Shown here: in pieces, positions 28,401-43,400 of the stretch
Position numbering within the stretch: position 1 is the stretch's first letter
Layout of the letters: the number at the start of each line of letters is the position of its first letter
Source: Parus major
Taxonomy: Eukaryota; Chordata; Aves; Passeriformes; Paridae
Length of the DNA: 64,000 nucleotides
Reading direction: 5' to 3'
Assembly: GCF_001522545.3 (NCBI RefSeq)
Contig: NC_031770.1
Coordinates: forward strand, 3,532,281 to 3,596,280
The notes under the pieces: generated by a model
Databases searched by the model: none
What the model was told of the DNA's origin: nothing
Seen by the model: only the letters and a program-made list of their open reading frames with translations
Made by a program: the position numbers and the translations under genes

Positions 28401-31400
28401 AACAGCAGTGATCTCCTAAAATGCTGTCAGCAGCGTAACATTTGGACAATCAAATTTTCTTCAGGGCTGTTTTATGGTAACAATAAACAGTCAAGATATA
28501 AGCAACATCACTAGACACCAGGGCCCACTTTTCAGCTGAAAAGGCCCAGTAAGAAGTTCTGTAAAACCTACAGAAAAAAAATCTGATAAAAAATATAAAA
28601 CTGATTTTATATCAGTTTTTATACACAATTTGCTTTTTTTTAAATGACAATGCAGTTCTCAAACATAAAATAGAAGTTTTTTAGCAACTTCCCCTGCCTC
28701 ACCACTTTCCCACCTCACAAGCACAGGTGGAATGTAATAATCTTGTAACAGATCTCTGCCACTGCACAGGCATAGAGCTTAAATGTTACTTTTAGATCAG
28801 ACTGCCCAGGATCTGGTCAAAATCAGCTGTTGTTAAGGACTTAAACCAGTTACTTCTGATCAATAGTAAAAACATTTAAAGATAATAAATGAAAATAAGT
28901 AAAACTTCAGGGATGGAAGAATTCTATCCTGGAATTACACAGAAAGGGAAGGAAGTGTATGTGCTACTTGTTAATAAAGGAGTATGTGTGGGTTTGTATA
29001 TCAACCTAAGGCTAGAAATATGACACACTTTCATATATTGAGCCCTGCAATCAAAATGTGGTAAAAAAGGTATTATTTTGATCTCTCAGTGGTCTTGCAG
29101 TGTCCTTCTCACCTGGCCTTCCCGAGAAAATTTGAAGGGTGGTTTGTGCTTAATAACACTGGTTGCAAGGCGAAGCAGTCCCGTGAGCCCATCATCCTCT
29201 ATGTTCCCATCCTGATGGTCAAGGATTTCTCTGCTGGATATGCACACACAGGGAGAGAAGGAATGTCACAGTTCTGTTCCACTAACAATAAACACAATGC
29301 AAATTCCAAGTGAGATTCCTGTGGGCAAAGCTCACCTGCGAATGCAGTCAGCAAGGTGTCTCGCCAGTGCATCTAAATCAAGCAGGGTTGTCTGATTCAA
29401 AATAAAGAAAATGGAAAATGGGAAATAATTATGGACTTCTTTTGGAGAAAATTTTATTACTGCACACAGAAAAACAGAGATAATTAAAACTCTTTTTCAA
29501 GCATGCTCTAAGGTAAGTTTTCTAACTTATGCTAAGTGGCTGTTGATTTGCTCCTCCTTGGAACACACTGGAATTATTAACAGTGAACCTCATAGATAAT
29601 TACAGCATTCCCATGTCTGTGACCCTTGTGTGTTACAACAACCCCCTTTCCTGACCCTACAGAGTCACTGCCTGACTCCAAGAGCTACTGTAAATACACA
29701 CCAGAGTAAACTGGGAGATAGAAAACATCCCAGAGCTGCTCACAGCAGTCCATCAGATTTTAAGAAAAAAAATGTCTGAAGACAGCAATTAAAAGCACTA
29801 AACATTGGTATGAGTGCAAAGCAAACCTACCTGACTTGCATCTTTGACATGAATGTTATCAATCAGTTTGCACAGCAGCCAAAAATACTCCTTACAACCA
29901 GGTCGCAGCACAGTTTCCTCTTCATAATCCTCTATCTGTGGAAAGAAATTGCTTTTGTTCTGAAGTAGAAGACAAAATAACTGTATTAAAAAACCACAGT
30001 GAAGCCAGTAACTGTGTTACATGAGTATTACTTCCTTCAAGCCTCTAAGGTAAGTATAAGAACAATGTATTTTACAATGGTTACAGTGTGTGTTCTATTT
30101 TTCTTCTGCAGTATTTATTCATTTTCTTGAAAAATTGTCAGGATGATCTGGCAGACATGTAAAAGATCTGTAGAATAGTGTAGAGTTCATCCCACCCACT
30201 GCAAATCACAAAAATATTCAGGATTAGACTGGACAAAACATGAGAAACTTGGGCTGATTTCAATTAGTTAATACAGCTCTAATTTTAAACTCTCCTGAAA
30301 AAGAGAGAAATATTGCATTTCTCCAGGCAATTACTGCAGTGTCACAGTTTAACCACTTTTGGAAAGCTTCTGGAAACATCTAAACCAGAAGCCTTCATAT
30401 ATCTGTGCATCTGAAACAGCACCTCAGACACGATAACGAGCTAACCATTTTTAGTTTTTCTACTAAAAATTTAAGAATTTTTGTATTTCAATTTATCATT
30501 GATAAAGTCTTGTCAGTTCTAAAATCCTTACCCTAATTGGTTTCAGAGCTTGAGCATCAGGGAGAAATTTTAACAGGGTTGATGCAGCCAGCAGCAAAAA
30601 GGAGCGATTGATTGAGTCTCCCCCATCCAGGCCAGAGAGAGATAATTTGTACAAACCATTGCAAGACTCATGGCGAACTGCAGTCTAGGAAAAATAATCA
30701 AATTACATCATTACACACATTATTTGCAAGTTTTTTTTTCTTTTGTGTCCTTTTTTTCCACAGGTACATCAATTCCTCTCATAATATCTATGAGGTTAGC
30801 AGGGTTGAATGTGTCCTTCTGAAACAGGTATTACAAATAATGTGCATTTAAAATCCCTACAGAAAAATGCAAAATATACTATTCTAATTAAAAAGATGAT
30901 TTGTCTGTGCCCTGTGTCTCGAGTATTTTCTATGGGAATGATTACAGTGATTAGAATAGAAAATATCACACCTGGCAAACCAAGGAAATTTTTGTGAATC
31001 CTAAATTTACCCTTACTCATTTGTGACTACTAATTCATTTAATTTCACTAGAAGAACTATTTCCTTTCTTTTATTAAGAAAAAGATCCACAGTCTAATCA
31101 AGCTTTGGAAGTTTGCACTCTCTCATTTCCAGGGATTTTAAATGAAGCCAGCCTGTAAGCTTTTTCTGTGCTTGAGTAATAAAGCAACAGATACAAATTA
31201 TCACATCATGTCCACCTTTGAGCAATCATCAGTAAATACAAAAAACTTCTACTGAGAATATAACTGATGCAATTTTTAAGCCTTTATTACATGAGAAAAA
31301 ATTATTTCAAGCTAGTCAAAGCTTTGGTCATGAAAAAGATTTTTGTATCGATTCTCATTCAACTCATTTTGTGATTCTAAGTACAGAAAAATAGAATAGT

Positions 31401-34400
31401 AAAAAAAAAATAATTAATCGTGTAAAAAACGTAATGGGGGAAGTACATTTCATTCATGTCAGGTGGCATCACCCAGAAATTTCAACAAATTAAGAAATGT
31501 TAACAAATTGCAATGAAAAATTGACCTTGAACCAGCAGCCAAGGAGAAAGGTGAGAGTTTACAACCTGGCTTGCCATCAACCACAGATGTGCCACCTTCC
31601 TATGATCACTTCTTACACATCACTAAAAGTAACTGAAGCTGATCTTGCCACTTCTAGCAGGAAAATACACATCTTGAATTTAATGGCACATCTTAAAGTT
31701 AATGACACTAATTAGGAATGCAAGAACCTCCCCATTACCATACCTCTGGAATAAGAAGGGTGAGTTTCTTGAGCCAGTCTTGCAAATGATCACTGTCAGC
31801 CAGACTGGATTTCACCAAGGAGCAGCAGTGAGCCCAGCTCACCAAGAGCCACATGGAATAGTGTGTGACTGAAAGAGCAGGAGAGAAGCCCCACTGTAAG
31901 CAACAGCTTTTTGGGTAGAAGGTTTGCACAGTCCAAAATGACATTTATTTCAGCCACTCTAGCAGGCAAGACAAAAATCTTTCTTGGCACTTAGGATACA
32001 AAAAAAACCTCAGAGTTTTACCAATATCCTGATTAAATACTGATCACTGTATTAATGATGACCATCCAATTAGATCAAATATTACCATGGCACAGTCCTT
32101 TCCTAAAGCTCTACTTCTTAACCCATGAGCTGCTGCTCTGGATCACATCTTCACACTTATTTCCTGTTTTGTACTCATTTCTGTGGCCACGTTTGTGTTG
32201 CCTCAAACAAAAGTTCCATTGCAATCATCTTGCAACCCCCAAGTAACTTTGGAAATTCTTAGGTAGCATCTTTGTAAGGAAATCAGAGTAAGAATGAGCA
32301 CTGTGCAGTGCTTCAGACTCCATCCAGTGTCACCTCTGCTCTGCTAATAAGGCCAGCACGCTTTCAAGGACTACACTTTCAAACATCCCATCCAATTATC
32401 AATAGAGAAACCATTATTCATCTTCCATTATTCAGGAGAGAGACTGCCAGGAGCAAGAGCCCAAGCACAGACCCACCCAGTGACAGCAATTTCTGGGGCC
32501 AATATTTACTGGGATTTGCTCCCAGCCAGCAAAGCCTGAACACTGATTACAGATGCATCCAAGGGAATCCAGGACAGCTTTTTATGGGATAGGACCCCAC
32601 CTGTCTTGCCAATGAAGCTTTTCCTCTTGGCAGAATAAAGAAAACTGCTCTTGGAATAAGGTCTATTTCAATTTTTCAGGTGCAACAAGACTTTATTCCT
32701 GGTAGCCCTTCATCTTCTCCTTAGCTTCCACTGGAATTTCTTATTTTCTTCTTTGCAAAGTGCTACATTTCGATAGGATCCTGCCTGGATATCTCTGCCA
32801 TTGGTTATTAATGCAGGATAAAGTGCTGTATGGGACTTGTCTGAATTTGCTGTTCTCCTCATTGATGCAACCAGAGCTAAAAATTCTCCCATGGAATTTC
32901 TGCCACAAGCTCAATAAGAAAAATTTTGGCAAGAGGGAAGCAGCTGCTGCCCATGGAAAAACTCACTGAGCAGAAGATGCTTCCAACCCCTGCCCCAGCT
33001 TCACTCCCAAAATAAAACAGAATTTTCCCCCTTCCTAGTCTTAGATAAAGTTTGGGGATCAGGGGTGGGAGTAGGAATGGGGAAAATCCAGATGGGATTT
33101 AGCCTGGAAAGTGGATTGGGAAAATCTGGATGATATTTCAGCCACAAACAATCCCAGGAGAAACCCAGCCAGGAATTCTCCGGGAAACCTGACTGGGAGA
33201 AAACCTGGACCGGATTTCACCTGGAATTAGGACTGAAGAAAACCCGGACCAGACTTCTTCACCTGGAATTAGGACTAGAAAAAAACCGGACCGGATTTCT
33301 CCTGGGAAATGGATCGGGGGAAAACCTGGACTGTATTTCGAAGAAAATCCGGATGGGAAGAAAACATGGATGGGATTTCCCCTGGAAAGTGGATCGGGAA
33401 ATGCCCAGGACTGGATTTCACCCTGAATCCAGACTGGGGAGAAAACCCGGACTGGATTTAAACCCAAAATTAGATCAAGGGAAAACCCGGAGTGGATTTC
33501 TCTCAGAAACCATGGATATTTCCTCAGAGTAAAATGATTTTCCAGCACTCTAATGGTGGAATAAATCAAAATCATGACTTATCATCGATTTGCTGTCCCT
33601 ATTATTAGCTCCTGACACAGCTGTTTTGCAGCACTGACCTTCATGCCTTGACCTGTGATCAGACTGAGCCTTCAACACCCTGATGGGAAGAAGAGAAAAT
33701 AATTTGAATTTTATCACAGAACATAACAGATTATCACTCAGAAATACAAGTACACACAAGGCACAACACAGTTAATCTTAAATAACCACTTGGAAAATCA
33801 CTCATCTTAAAAGGATTCATTGCTTGTAGTATTCAAAATTAGCAATGATAATGAAAGTATGAAAACCTTCAAGTCACCCCATAAAGCTTTACTGTCTACA
33901 AGATTAAAAGTTATGGAGAAGTACCCATCTACAAACTTTAAACCTTTATACTTATTTACTTCCATTTTTATTAATTACAATAGAAGGTTATGAAACCAAG
34001 AATACAGCATATGTACTTAAAAATTATTCCTGCAATTACAGGACTATGACAACTAGAGGTCAAAGTTAAGCACACTTGCAGACTGGTAATGTTCTGATCG
34101 TCCTTAATCTTTTAAAAATATGGTAAAACAACTATCCATCATTTGGAAACAATTCTACAAGACCAATGCAGCAAAAACCTGACCTCCCCAGCATCAGTTT
34201 GACTGCCTCAATGCAGCCTTAAACAGAATTGCTTTTCTCAGGACAAAAAGGCAACAGGACCAAAATCTCCAATAGGTCAGATTTTGCCTTCAGTATCAGC
34301 AGGATGGAAAAAATAAGTCAAAACTGGCAGACAACTAAGCAACATGAAAGTGAATTTATTTTAATTTCTCCATTACGCTGCCTTGAAATTGAGAATGCTC

Positions 34401-37400
34401 TGGAGAAAATAAAGAGGGGATTTTGGCATGAGAATTTATGTCATTTATAGTTTATACATCCATGCCTTTTACACCCTGAGCACAGAGTTCTCAGCCCTCT
34501 CCTCTCTGCCACCGCAGGAGGTGACTAAGAAAAGCAAGTCTACAACATCTGGAGCTCAATTTCTGAAGTGGCTGTCAATGGGGACCACAGCTGGAAGAGC
34601 CCTGGAGTGGTGAACTAAAGCAGCGATGAAAATGTGCACACTCGATCAGCTTTATCACAAAAATAAAAAGATATTGTACCTAGGTGCCAAGTTGTCATAT
34701 GTATAAGCAACTGACATAAGTCGCTGAATCAAACTGGTTCCCTGGACAAGTACAAGAAACACCTTTAAAAATTGAAGTTGAAAGAAAAAAAAAACAAAAA
34801 AACAAGTTAATATAACAACAAGCTTTTTGATCTGTTTTTCAATTATACACTGTGTGAATCTAAATAAACCCACCTGTGCAGAGGAGGAAGAGTCAAAGGC
34901 AAATCACAGCATCTTCACAGTTAACAATTTACTGCTTTTATTAAAGTAGAGCTAAAATCCCATGTTTCACTGACTAGGTCTAGATGCTAAAATTTCATTC
35001 TCTAAGGAAGACAATTCAACTGAATAGGAAAATCAACCATTTATTCAATCCTTATAAGTAAAACCACCATTTTTTTAAAGCATAAACTACTCACAGCCTT
35101 TTAAAAACCTTAGGTTTGAGGACACAGGGCTGAGAATAAGGTTAGACACAAATTTTGCCTTTCTCAGGGATCAATACTTTTTATTGACTAAACACTCTTA
35201 AAATATTCATCTTTAACAAACCTGACAGACTACACAGAATTTTAAAACTCAAGTCTGAAGAAAATCTTAAAGTATTTAAATATCAAATCCACGGCAATCA
35301 GAAATATTAATCAATTGATAGCTAAAAATTTAAAACCAGTGAGAGAAAGCAACAGCATAATTTATACGTTTAAAAAATGTAATTAATTTAGTAAGTTCCC
35401 TGTGTGACAGTAGCCCTGGTGATTTAGGGATTTGTTTTATCAAAAATGGCTGATATTTATAGAACAGTAAAGGTCTTTCCAGGTTTAAGAAAGGGGAAGT
35501 TTGGCTCCAGCTCAGAGTCCAGACCTGCACTTTTTGGCAGTCACAGCTGGTCCTGTGCCCAAGAAAGTCAATTTACAGTGAACTTTTCCCTGATGCCAAA
35601 ATATTCCATGTGCTTGGCCTGCTTTAGGAAATCAGCATGCAGGAATCTGGCAGGAAGGTTTACAGCTGCAGGTAAGTTCACACTCACTCAGATATCCCTA
35701 ATAAAGTCATTTTAGTGTTTATTAAAGTAATCCAAAATGGATTTAGCGAGGACAAGGGCAGCTCATAACCACAAGTTAATAATAAAAAGACTGATCAATT
35801 TAACAAACAAAATCTAAGAAACAGGGACAAAGCACTGGAATTCTGAATTCCCAGTTAATGTGTTCACCAATCACTGAAACACCTTCTGGTTGCCAGGTTT
35901 AAAGCAATTCAAATACTTTTCTATAGAACAAGTAAGAGATCAATTATATTACTGATATCAATTAGTACTACTGACTTCCACTACGTGATTTTATTACTAA
36001 AATAAGGACTTCACATTTACTCTTTTAGAAAAGGAGTTGTTTTCTAAAGCTCACAGAACTTCAGTGTGTCTCCTACCTCTGTCAGCCGAGGGATATGAAG
36101 GCCCTTGACGTGGTCACTTGTTGTCTTCCTGGATTTTCCTGGCCACGTCCTTTTCCTGTGGCTCTCTGCTACCCCAGACCAGGCAAAGACATCGTGGTAA
36201 GCCAAATCCAGATCTGAGGGATCCACTGCAAACTGGCAGATCAGCTTCAGCAAGCAAGCAAGACAGTCCAGCTGCCACTGGGAAAGGGAAGGAAAAGAAA
36301 TCTTCAGTTTTGAGGGATTTATTGTACATGTAATTCAATCCTTGCTATGGAATTTGCAACTGAAAACCTCAGCAAGGTATAAAGGATAAAAAATCAGAAG
36401 TAACTTGAATTTAGCTCAAACTAACGATAGAATAATAACGAAAAATGTGATTATTAGTCATTCTTATATAACATGTTCATTATTAAAAAGAGCCTTTATT
36501 AACACCACAGCCACTATAATTAATTGTCTCACTGACAGCAGAGGAAAATGCTGGGAAAGATCATTAACAGATCACTGCTTTCAATACACACTATCATAAA
36601 TACTTTTCCAAATAACAACCTTCCCTAAAAAAAGCAGAAAAAAGAGCAAAAATAAATACTCCATCCTTGTTTGGCTACTTTTGACTTCTTTAAAGAAGTA
36701 TGATCTGTTACAGTAACATCAATACAGTTGCAATCATTCCTGAGGAAGGAGCCCAGGTTTTCTTCCCTCTAAGGTTCCACAAGCTACAACTTTTAAGTTC
36801 TACAATTTTAGAATGGACAACCCTCCCTAAAATCCATAGGAAAAACAGGAAGGGTGGTGCTAAAATGTAAAAAAAGTAAAAGTGTATATAGATAGATATA
36901 TATAGATATATATATAGATATATATACACATACACACACACACTTTTTTTCTATAACCTCTTCCAGGAAAATAAAATATTTTGACAGAAGATGCTATTAC
37001 ATAGACTCTAGTGGTTTCAATCAGAGAATGAATCTATTTCATGACAGAAAAATAGCTGTAATAAAGGCTCAAAGTATTAAAAGTCTTTACAAACAACAGG
37101 AATGTTCTTCTGGAAAGGGTGAATGAACACTTACCACAGTCCATGATTCCTGTTCCTTAGGCTCTAGGATTCCAGAATTGAAAATTTCCAGTAACTGTTG
37201 GAGCCCTCCAGCAGCAACAAACTGTAAGGATGGTATGGAACCAAAGTGAGAAAAAGCAGATACAGAAAGAACCACTAAGATCAGTTAGATACCAACCTAA
37301 GTTTTTAAATGAATAAATAAATTATAAACTATTCAGCTGGATATTTTATGAAAACAAATGAAATAATTGTACATGGCTATGACAAATTTAGAAGCTGTGA

Positions 37401-40400
37401 TAACACAGAAAACCAATGTTGCAAATGTTATCCTTAAATTTGAGAGAAAAGATTTTAGGATAGATAATGTTTTAAATGGGTTTTTATTTTACATCTCTTG
37501 AAAAATTGTCTTAGGTATCATGGAATACTGTAGGAAAAACAAACCTTGCAGCTCCACGTGTTTTTACTGTTTTCTATTTGATCTTCACTTGAATCATCTG
37601 AGTCTGGGTAAAGATCACTGTAACTTCCCTAAATATAAACAAGATTAACTGTAAAAACAGCTAAAACATTGTAATATTATAAAATAAATCATCAATATAT
37701 GCTTTGGTTCAGAGAAACCCAGATATTCTGAGCAGGAAAATTACCGTAGATTCACGTCTTATCCTTCTGTTGGGCTTGCCCAAAGCTTCAATAATTTCTA
37801 GGGCATACAAAAGTTTATGGGCACTTTTTATTCGCAGAAGATCCTTCCAGCTAAAGCCATCATTACCCTTAAAAGATGAAAAAAAAAGATAGAAAACAAT
37901 TAATACAATTATATGTAATGCTCATCTATTTAAAAATGCAGGGAGAGGATTTTTCAAGTGGCATGGGCAAATTGTTTGGGGTTTAATTTCATCTGTTATC
38001 TGAAATTAGACAATTTCAAGCATATTTCTATCCATGATTAACAATCTGAATAATGAAAAGGCAACATTATTATATGCTAAAATACAATTTTAAATTAGAG
38101 GAAAGCAAATGTCACACTGTAACTGCCACCAAAATTGTGATGCATGTGTGCATAAAGAGCTGTAATATCTAAAATCTGTTAGATCTGTAATTTCAACCAC
38201 TTTTAAAGAGGCTGAATAATATTTTCATCTGTAGGACAAGAAATTAACAGTGCTTCCAAGCAAACCATGCTGTGAACTGGGGGAAGAGAGTACAAAATTA
38301 TCACTACCACAACAGCCACAGTGTAAAAGCCAGGCTGCAGCTGAATGAACTGCTCTTTCAATCTAAGTAAAAAGATTGTGATCATTAGTACTGACTACTC
38401 ATTTATAAAATAAATTTTGAAAATTAAATGATAAGAACAAACGTTGGGAGCTAAGCTGACATCTCTGTTTAGTTTTAGATTTATTAGGTTTATTCTTGTT
38501 TCAGCACACTTAATATATTTACTGTATAACATTCCTATTTGGGGAAAATTTAACTAAAGCTCTGGATGCTCAATTCAAGTATAACTAAGATAAACATGTA
38601 AAATTTTGTTCACCTGCTCATCAGAAATATTCTGGAATGCCTGCAGCATATTAGGGCACGTTGGTAGGAGCATTAACAGCTCCCAGACACGTCTGGATAA
38701 GTTTTCTGCATGGAGATGGAGCTCTTCACACCTTGCACTCTGACAAACCAAACCACAATCATTCTTACTGTGAACTTCTTTGAGAAAATGACATTTCAAA
38801 GCCAACAAATGTATTTATTTGTAATTAAGAAGCTATTTCCTATCTAAATCCATAATTAGGACCTGATGGTTGAAGTCTGAACTTGCAAGAAACTAAGTTA
38901 TATGATCCTTAAATCATATCGCATATTTTGAAATTTTTAAATGCAGATAAAACTTATAAATAAATTACAGGTTCAAATCTACTATATATGATTTCATTTC
39001 CTTCAAGCTAATGATGGCATACAAGACAAAGCCTGGGTTTCTGCAATAAAACTTTACAAACCTCTCTTCAAGCCAATTCCTATTATGAGTCATCACATAT
39101 ACTTAAATAATCAATATTGTTTCTTAAGAATTGTTTTTATAGCTTCTACAACATTTAGAACATTAAAATTTATCAGAACATTGCTAAGAAAAAAGGAAAA
39201 TGATAAAGATTTGACCACATGTGAATAAGCAGGTAATAAACATCTCTAGCAACTGAACAGAGTACACAAAAAACAGGCTTCACAGGAAAACCAAATCAAA
39301 TTAACCACGACTTAAATGTAATTGTTGTAATAAAATTACTCTAAATTACCTCACTATCTTCCATAGCTACTTCTCCAGAAGGAGGCTTAAAAGAGGCCAG
39401 CATCTCCAACAAATCAAAGAGGGTGGTAAGGTGAGGTTCTTGCAGGAGTAAAAGCATTGGAATGTTGTCCTTCTGAGGAGGAGGTAGGCAGGAAGCTGGG
39501 AGCTGGACACCTTCACCTTTGCGTTCTCTCCTGGGGGCACCCAGGGACACAAACACCATCTGCAACACACAAGGAGCAGAGACAATTTTATGACAAGCCA
39601 TGGAATGTTTTCATCATTCTCAGAATTAAAAGATTAAAGACAAATTTTTGGTTTGTAGTCCTATCTTTACTTTGTGGCATTTTCAGCAACTGTCACAAAT
39701 GAAGTTTGGGTTTGCTTTTCACTTGAGGCATTCACGGTGTAGCTGCACTCCTGATTCTGCCCCTGAGGCTGGGGGACTCCAGTCCTGAGCTGCTACCACC
39801 CCAATATTGATCACACCCAGCCCCATGGACAGCAATCAGCTGCAGAACACAAAAATAAAGTCTTGGCCACCGTTTCCAGTGACTGCTCCCATTCTGCCAG
39901 TACCTGCATATCCTTAAAGCCCAACTCATGGAGCGTTTTCTCATCATAGTCAGTTGTCAGCTCGTGCCCAGATGAAATCATTCTCACAGGTCCCATGAGG
40001 CCACCTAGGATAAAAACCTATTTCAGCAAAATTCTGGAATCACAGTTTCAGTTTCACAGTTTCAATAGTACACCCCTTAGTAGAGGCAAAAAACTTGATG
40101 TCATTTCCTTAAGTAAAGTGGTAACTACATTCAATTAAATTTATTTGCATGTATTCACAAATAACCTTTTTGTTACCAGGTCACCCAACTCTGTAGTGAG
40201 AAGTGTTTGTAAAACAAATTTCCACACGCCTTCTATACTCTGTAGTAAATGACATGACACTATGCCACAGAAGGATAATGGAAAATGATTGGGATCATCA
40301 ATAAAATCCCCTTGTACCACACACACTCGTGGTCAAGTTGAAGAAGAGATGATTAATCTTACTTAAATATAAGCTGGAACCAAAGAAGTCACATCACACT

Positions 40401-43400
40401 TCAGAAGGGAAAAAGTCAACAAGAAACCTGAACAATTTTAAGATTAAGACTTAAATTCCATTTGGTGCAGACAACCAAGACTCTCTTCTTACAAGGACAC
40501 TTTGCCCAACATGAAGTTATTCTAAAATGCCAGTTATAACAAAAATAAGTATTTTCTGCTATGTGGCAGAAAACAAGACAGTTTCTTTACCAAAACTGCT
40601 TCTGATGAGTGGCTGGAAAGGGATTTTATAAAGAAGGCAATTAATGTGTCCAAAATTCAGTCTGGTTTACTTACATTGTGTAAAACATGGTTTGTAGAAG
40701 TTGTAAAACTGTGAAAAGCAACTCTGAATCGTGTTTAAACATATACTAATAGTGGTGCTGGAAAGAGCTGTTCATGGACAGAATTGATTCAGATCATTAT
40801 TGATTACATGCTAACACATGCTGATAATGAGAGAGAAAAACCAAGAAAACAAAGATAATTCAGAAAACATTTAGATCAGCAATAACTGATAAGAATACTG
40901 TAATATATAACATCAGGAGGATTTAGGAAACATCCTCCTGAAGGATAAAGCAGGAATTTTCATTCACTCACATACACACTAAGGGAACAACAACAGGATG
41001 CATATTCACTATACAAAGCAAGGTGACATTCCAAATTAGGAGCCTCAAAGCAGGATGAAGAATCAGTTCTGCTACAGGATGACCATAAATTAAAAAGCAA
41101 TTGCAGGAAGAAGGAAAATCTTCCACCTGACTGGAATACATGTACATGGAGCATAAATTATGAATTTGGATTGTGGCTTCAAACTCTGAATCAATGGCAG
41201 AGCCAGAAGTGCATGAATCAGATGAAATGCAGAGTAAGATATAAAGAAATGTAGGATTTTATCAAGCCATGTGCAACAGAATCTCCAGTTTACAGAAAAT
41301 AACATCATTCAAACAATAAAAAGAAAAATAAAGTGAGGGAAAACCTATTGGAATATGGAATTTGGACAGATTTAAGGACTTAGAGGATTTACATTTTCTT
41401 TGCCATTTCAAATAAATGGTCTCTCTTAAGAAACAACACTATTAATTAGAAGTGAGGGTGATATCAAATAGAACTACAGCTAAAGAAAATAAATCATAAT
41501 GCTTGCTTAGCTGGGATATCTGGGGGGAAAAAAGCCCACAATCATTTAAGTTGTAAAGGCAAAATCTCCAGGTAGGAACAGCTCACCAGGGAAATCCCCT
41601 TTGCGACTGCTTTGGCCAAACTCCTGAAGCTGTGCTTGCTGATTTATCTGCTCCTTCTGCAAATTTTCATACCAATGTGTGACTTCTGCTCGGAGATCAG
41701 CCACCTGATCACTAGGGTACATTTCTATGGTCATCTGAAAGAAAAGAAGAGTTTGATTTTCCCAAGAGAGCTATGGAATTACTAGCATTTAACAGGGTAG
41801 GGTGTGCCTGGAAAAGGAGTTTTCACTCACCTTGTCAGGAAGTCCAGCTGGCTGACAGACAATCCTTAGAGGTAGTGACTGTTTGTCACTCAGGGCTTTC
41901 AAGTGACTGCTGATGCCAGTGCCTTCAATCTGCCACTGTCTCAGGTGATATGCAAACCTTAGGAAGTAGGGAAAAACATGGAAAAAGTGTTTTTTTCAAG
42001 GCATATTTAACACTAATGTTTGCTGAACAATGAGAGAAAGACAAAACCTGCAAGTTGTTTTGATTTTTTTTCAGTAAGAGGAAGTTATTGATATCCTTGC
42101 TATTTTTCAAATAAAGTAACTTTTAAGAAGTTTCTTTGGTGAGGGATGGGGAAACACAAACACATCCACACATACTGATACAAGAACAAGGGCCAACTCT
42201 GGTAACTGTTTCAACTTTATTTATGACATTTCACAGTTATTCTCTACTGTCTTTCCTTCACACAAAGAAACCTTTCCTTAAATTAATAATCACCCTTAAC
42301 ACACTCATCACTGTGATAAGAGGAATGGAAATAAATTCAGCATCCAAATATATCAGTAGAGTTTTTTTACCTTCTCCTAAAAGCCTCCAGGTGTGTTTTC
42401 AGCATTAAGAGCCCTCTTTCAATAATGGTCAGACTCGAATGAGAATCTTGCTCCAGGTTACTTGAAGCTATCATCAGACTCTCCATACACTTGCTAATAA
42501 ATTCCTGCTCTTTTTCCAGGCCAGTTTTACCTGCAATACCAGTTCAAGTCAATTTACAGGCTTTGGAACAACGCATTTTAATACTAAAACTAATGAAAGG
42601 GTAGTGCTGGGTATTCTTTTAAAGCTCTTCAAACAGAAGAATAAAAAAGATTCAAATTGAAGGTGATACCGTTGATGTAGTAAGAGTTGATGTACTGGAT
42701 GGCTGCTCGACTGACATCACCAGACTGTGCCCTCAAAGCAATGCCCCAGAACTGGTCCATGCCACACAGCTGTTTTGACAAAAGGAAAACAAGCACAGAA
42801 ACAAAACGTTGCCTCATTATTTTACTGGGAGTAAGGGTTTTCTGATCTGAGATATTCTTTTTAGCTCTTGACTCAATCACTAACAATATCTCATTTTCTC
42901 CACTGCTTGCACTGTCAGTACCGCACGCATCAATTACCACAAAACTCTGAATTTCTCAGAAACATTTTCAAAGTATGAAACATGAGGAGAACTGGTTGAA
43001 ATTCTAAATAGTGAATTGTCATTTCTGACAAACAGGAATATTTTCAGATGAAGCCATAACACCACAACTATAATCAGTATTCACTGAAAGAAAAAAAAAA
43101 TTGCCTCAAATCAATTCGGAGAATATATTCTAAATGTAATTATATTTATGAGGTTGCTCTGGATAAAAAACTTCTAAAGCACATAATACATAATTGAGAC
43201 ACATTTTACAACAGGTTTCTGGTCAGAATTGAGTATGACTAACAGAATGTCATTTGACCTTCTTCACTAGATAAGTAAATGTTACAAACCTATTTTTTAA
43301 ACTCAACAGTGGATACAGTTCAGTTAAGATAAAATATAATAAACTGCACAAAGAGATGCAGGCAGCAGGTATCACTTTTTGTTGTTTTGTTGTTTCCTAT

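Larger units (their letters stand above)
27929..31743 (-). other. USP34 introns between exons 35 and 30
   Basis: Holds the AT-rich inverted repeat at 28593-28623. The other introns over 300 bp (439, 596 and 1059 bp) show nothing. Confidence 0.8.
31869..36076 (-). other. USP34 introns around exons 29 and 28
   Basis: The 1770-bp intron carries the minisatellite. The 1000- and 1314-bp introns show nothing recognisable. Confidence 0.8.
36278..41586 (-). other. USP34 introns between exons 27 and 20
   Basis: Contains the compound microsatellite at 36884-36943. The 1582-bp intron at 40005-41586 and the shorter ones show nothing. Confidence 0.8.
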
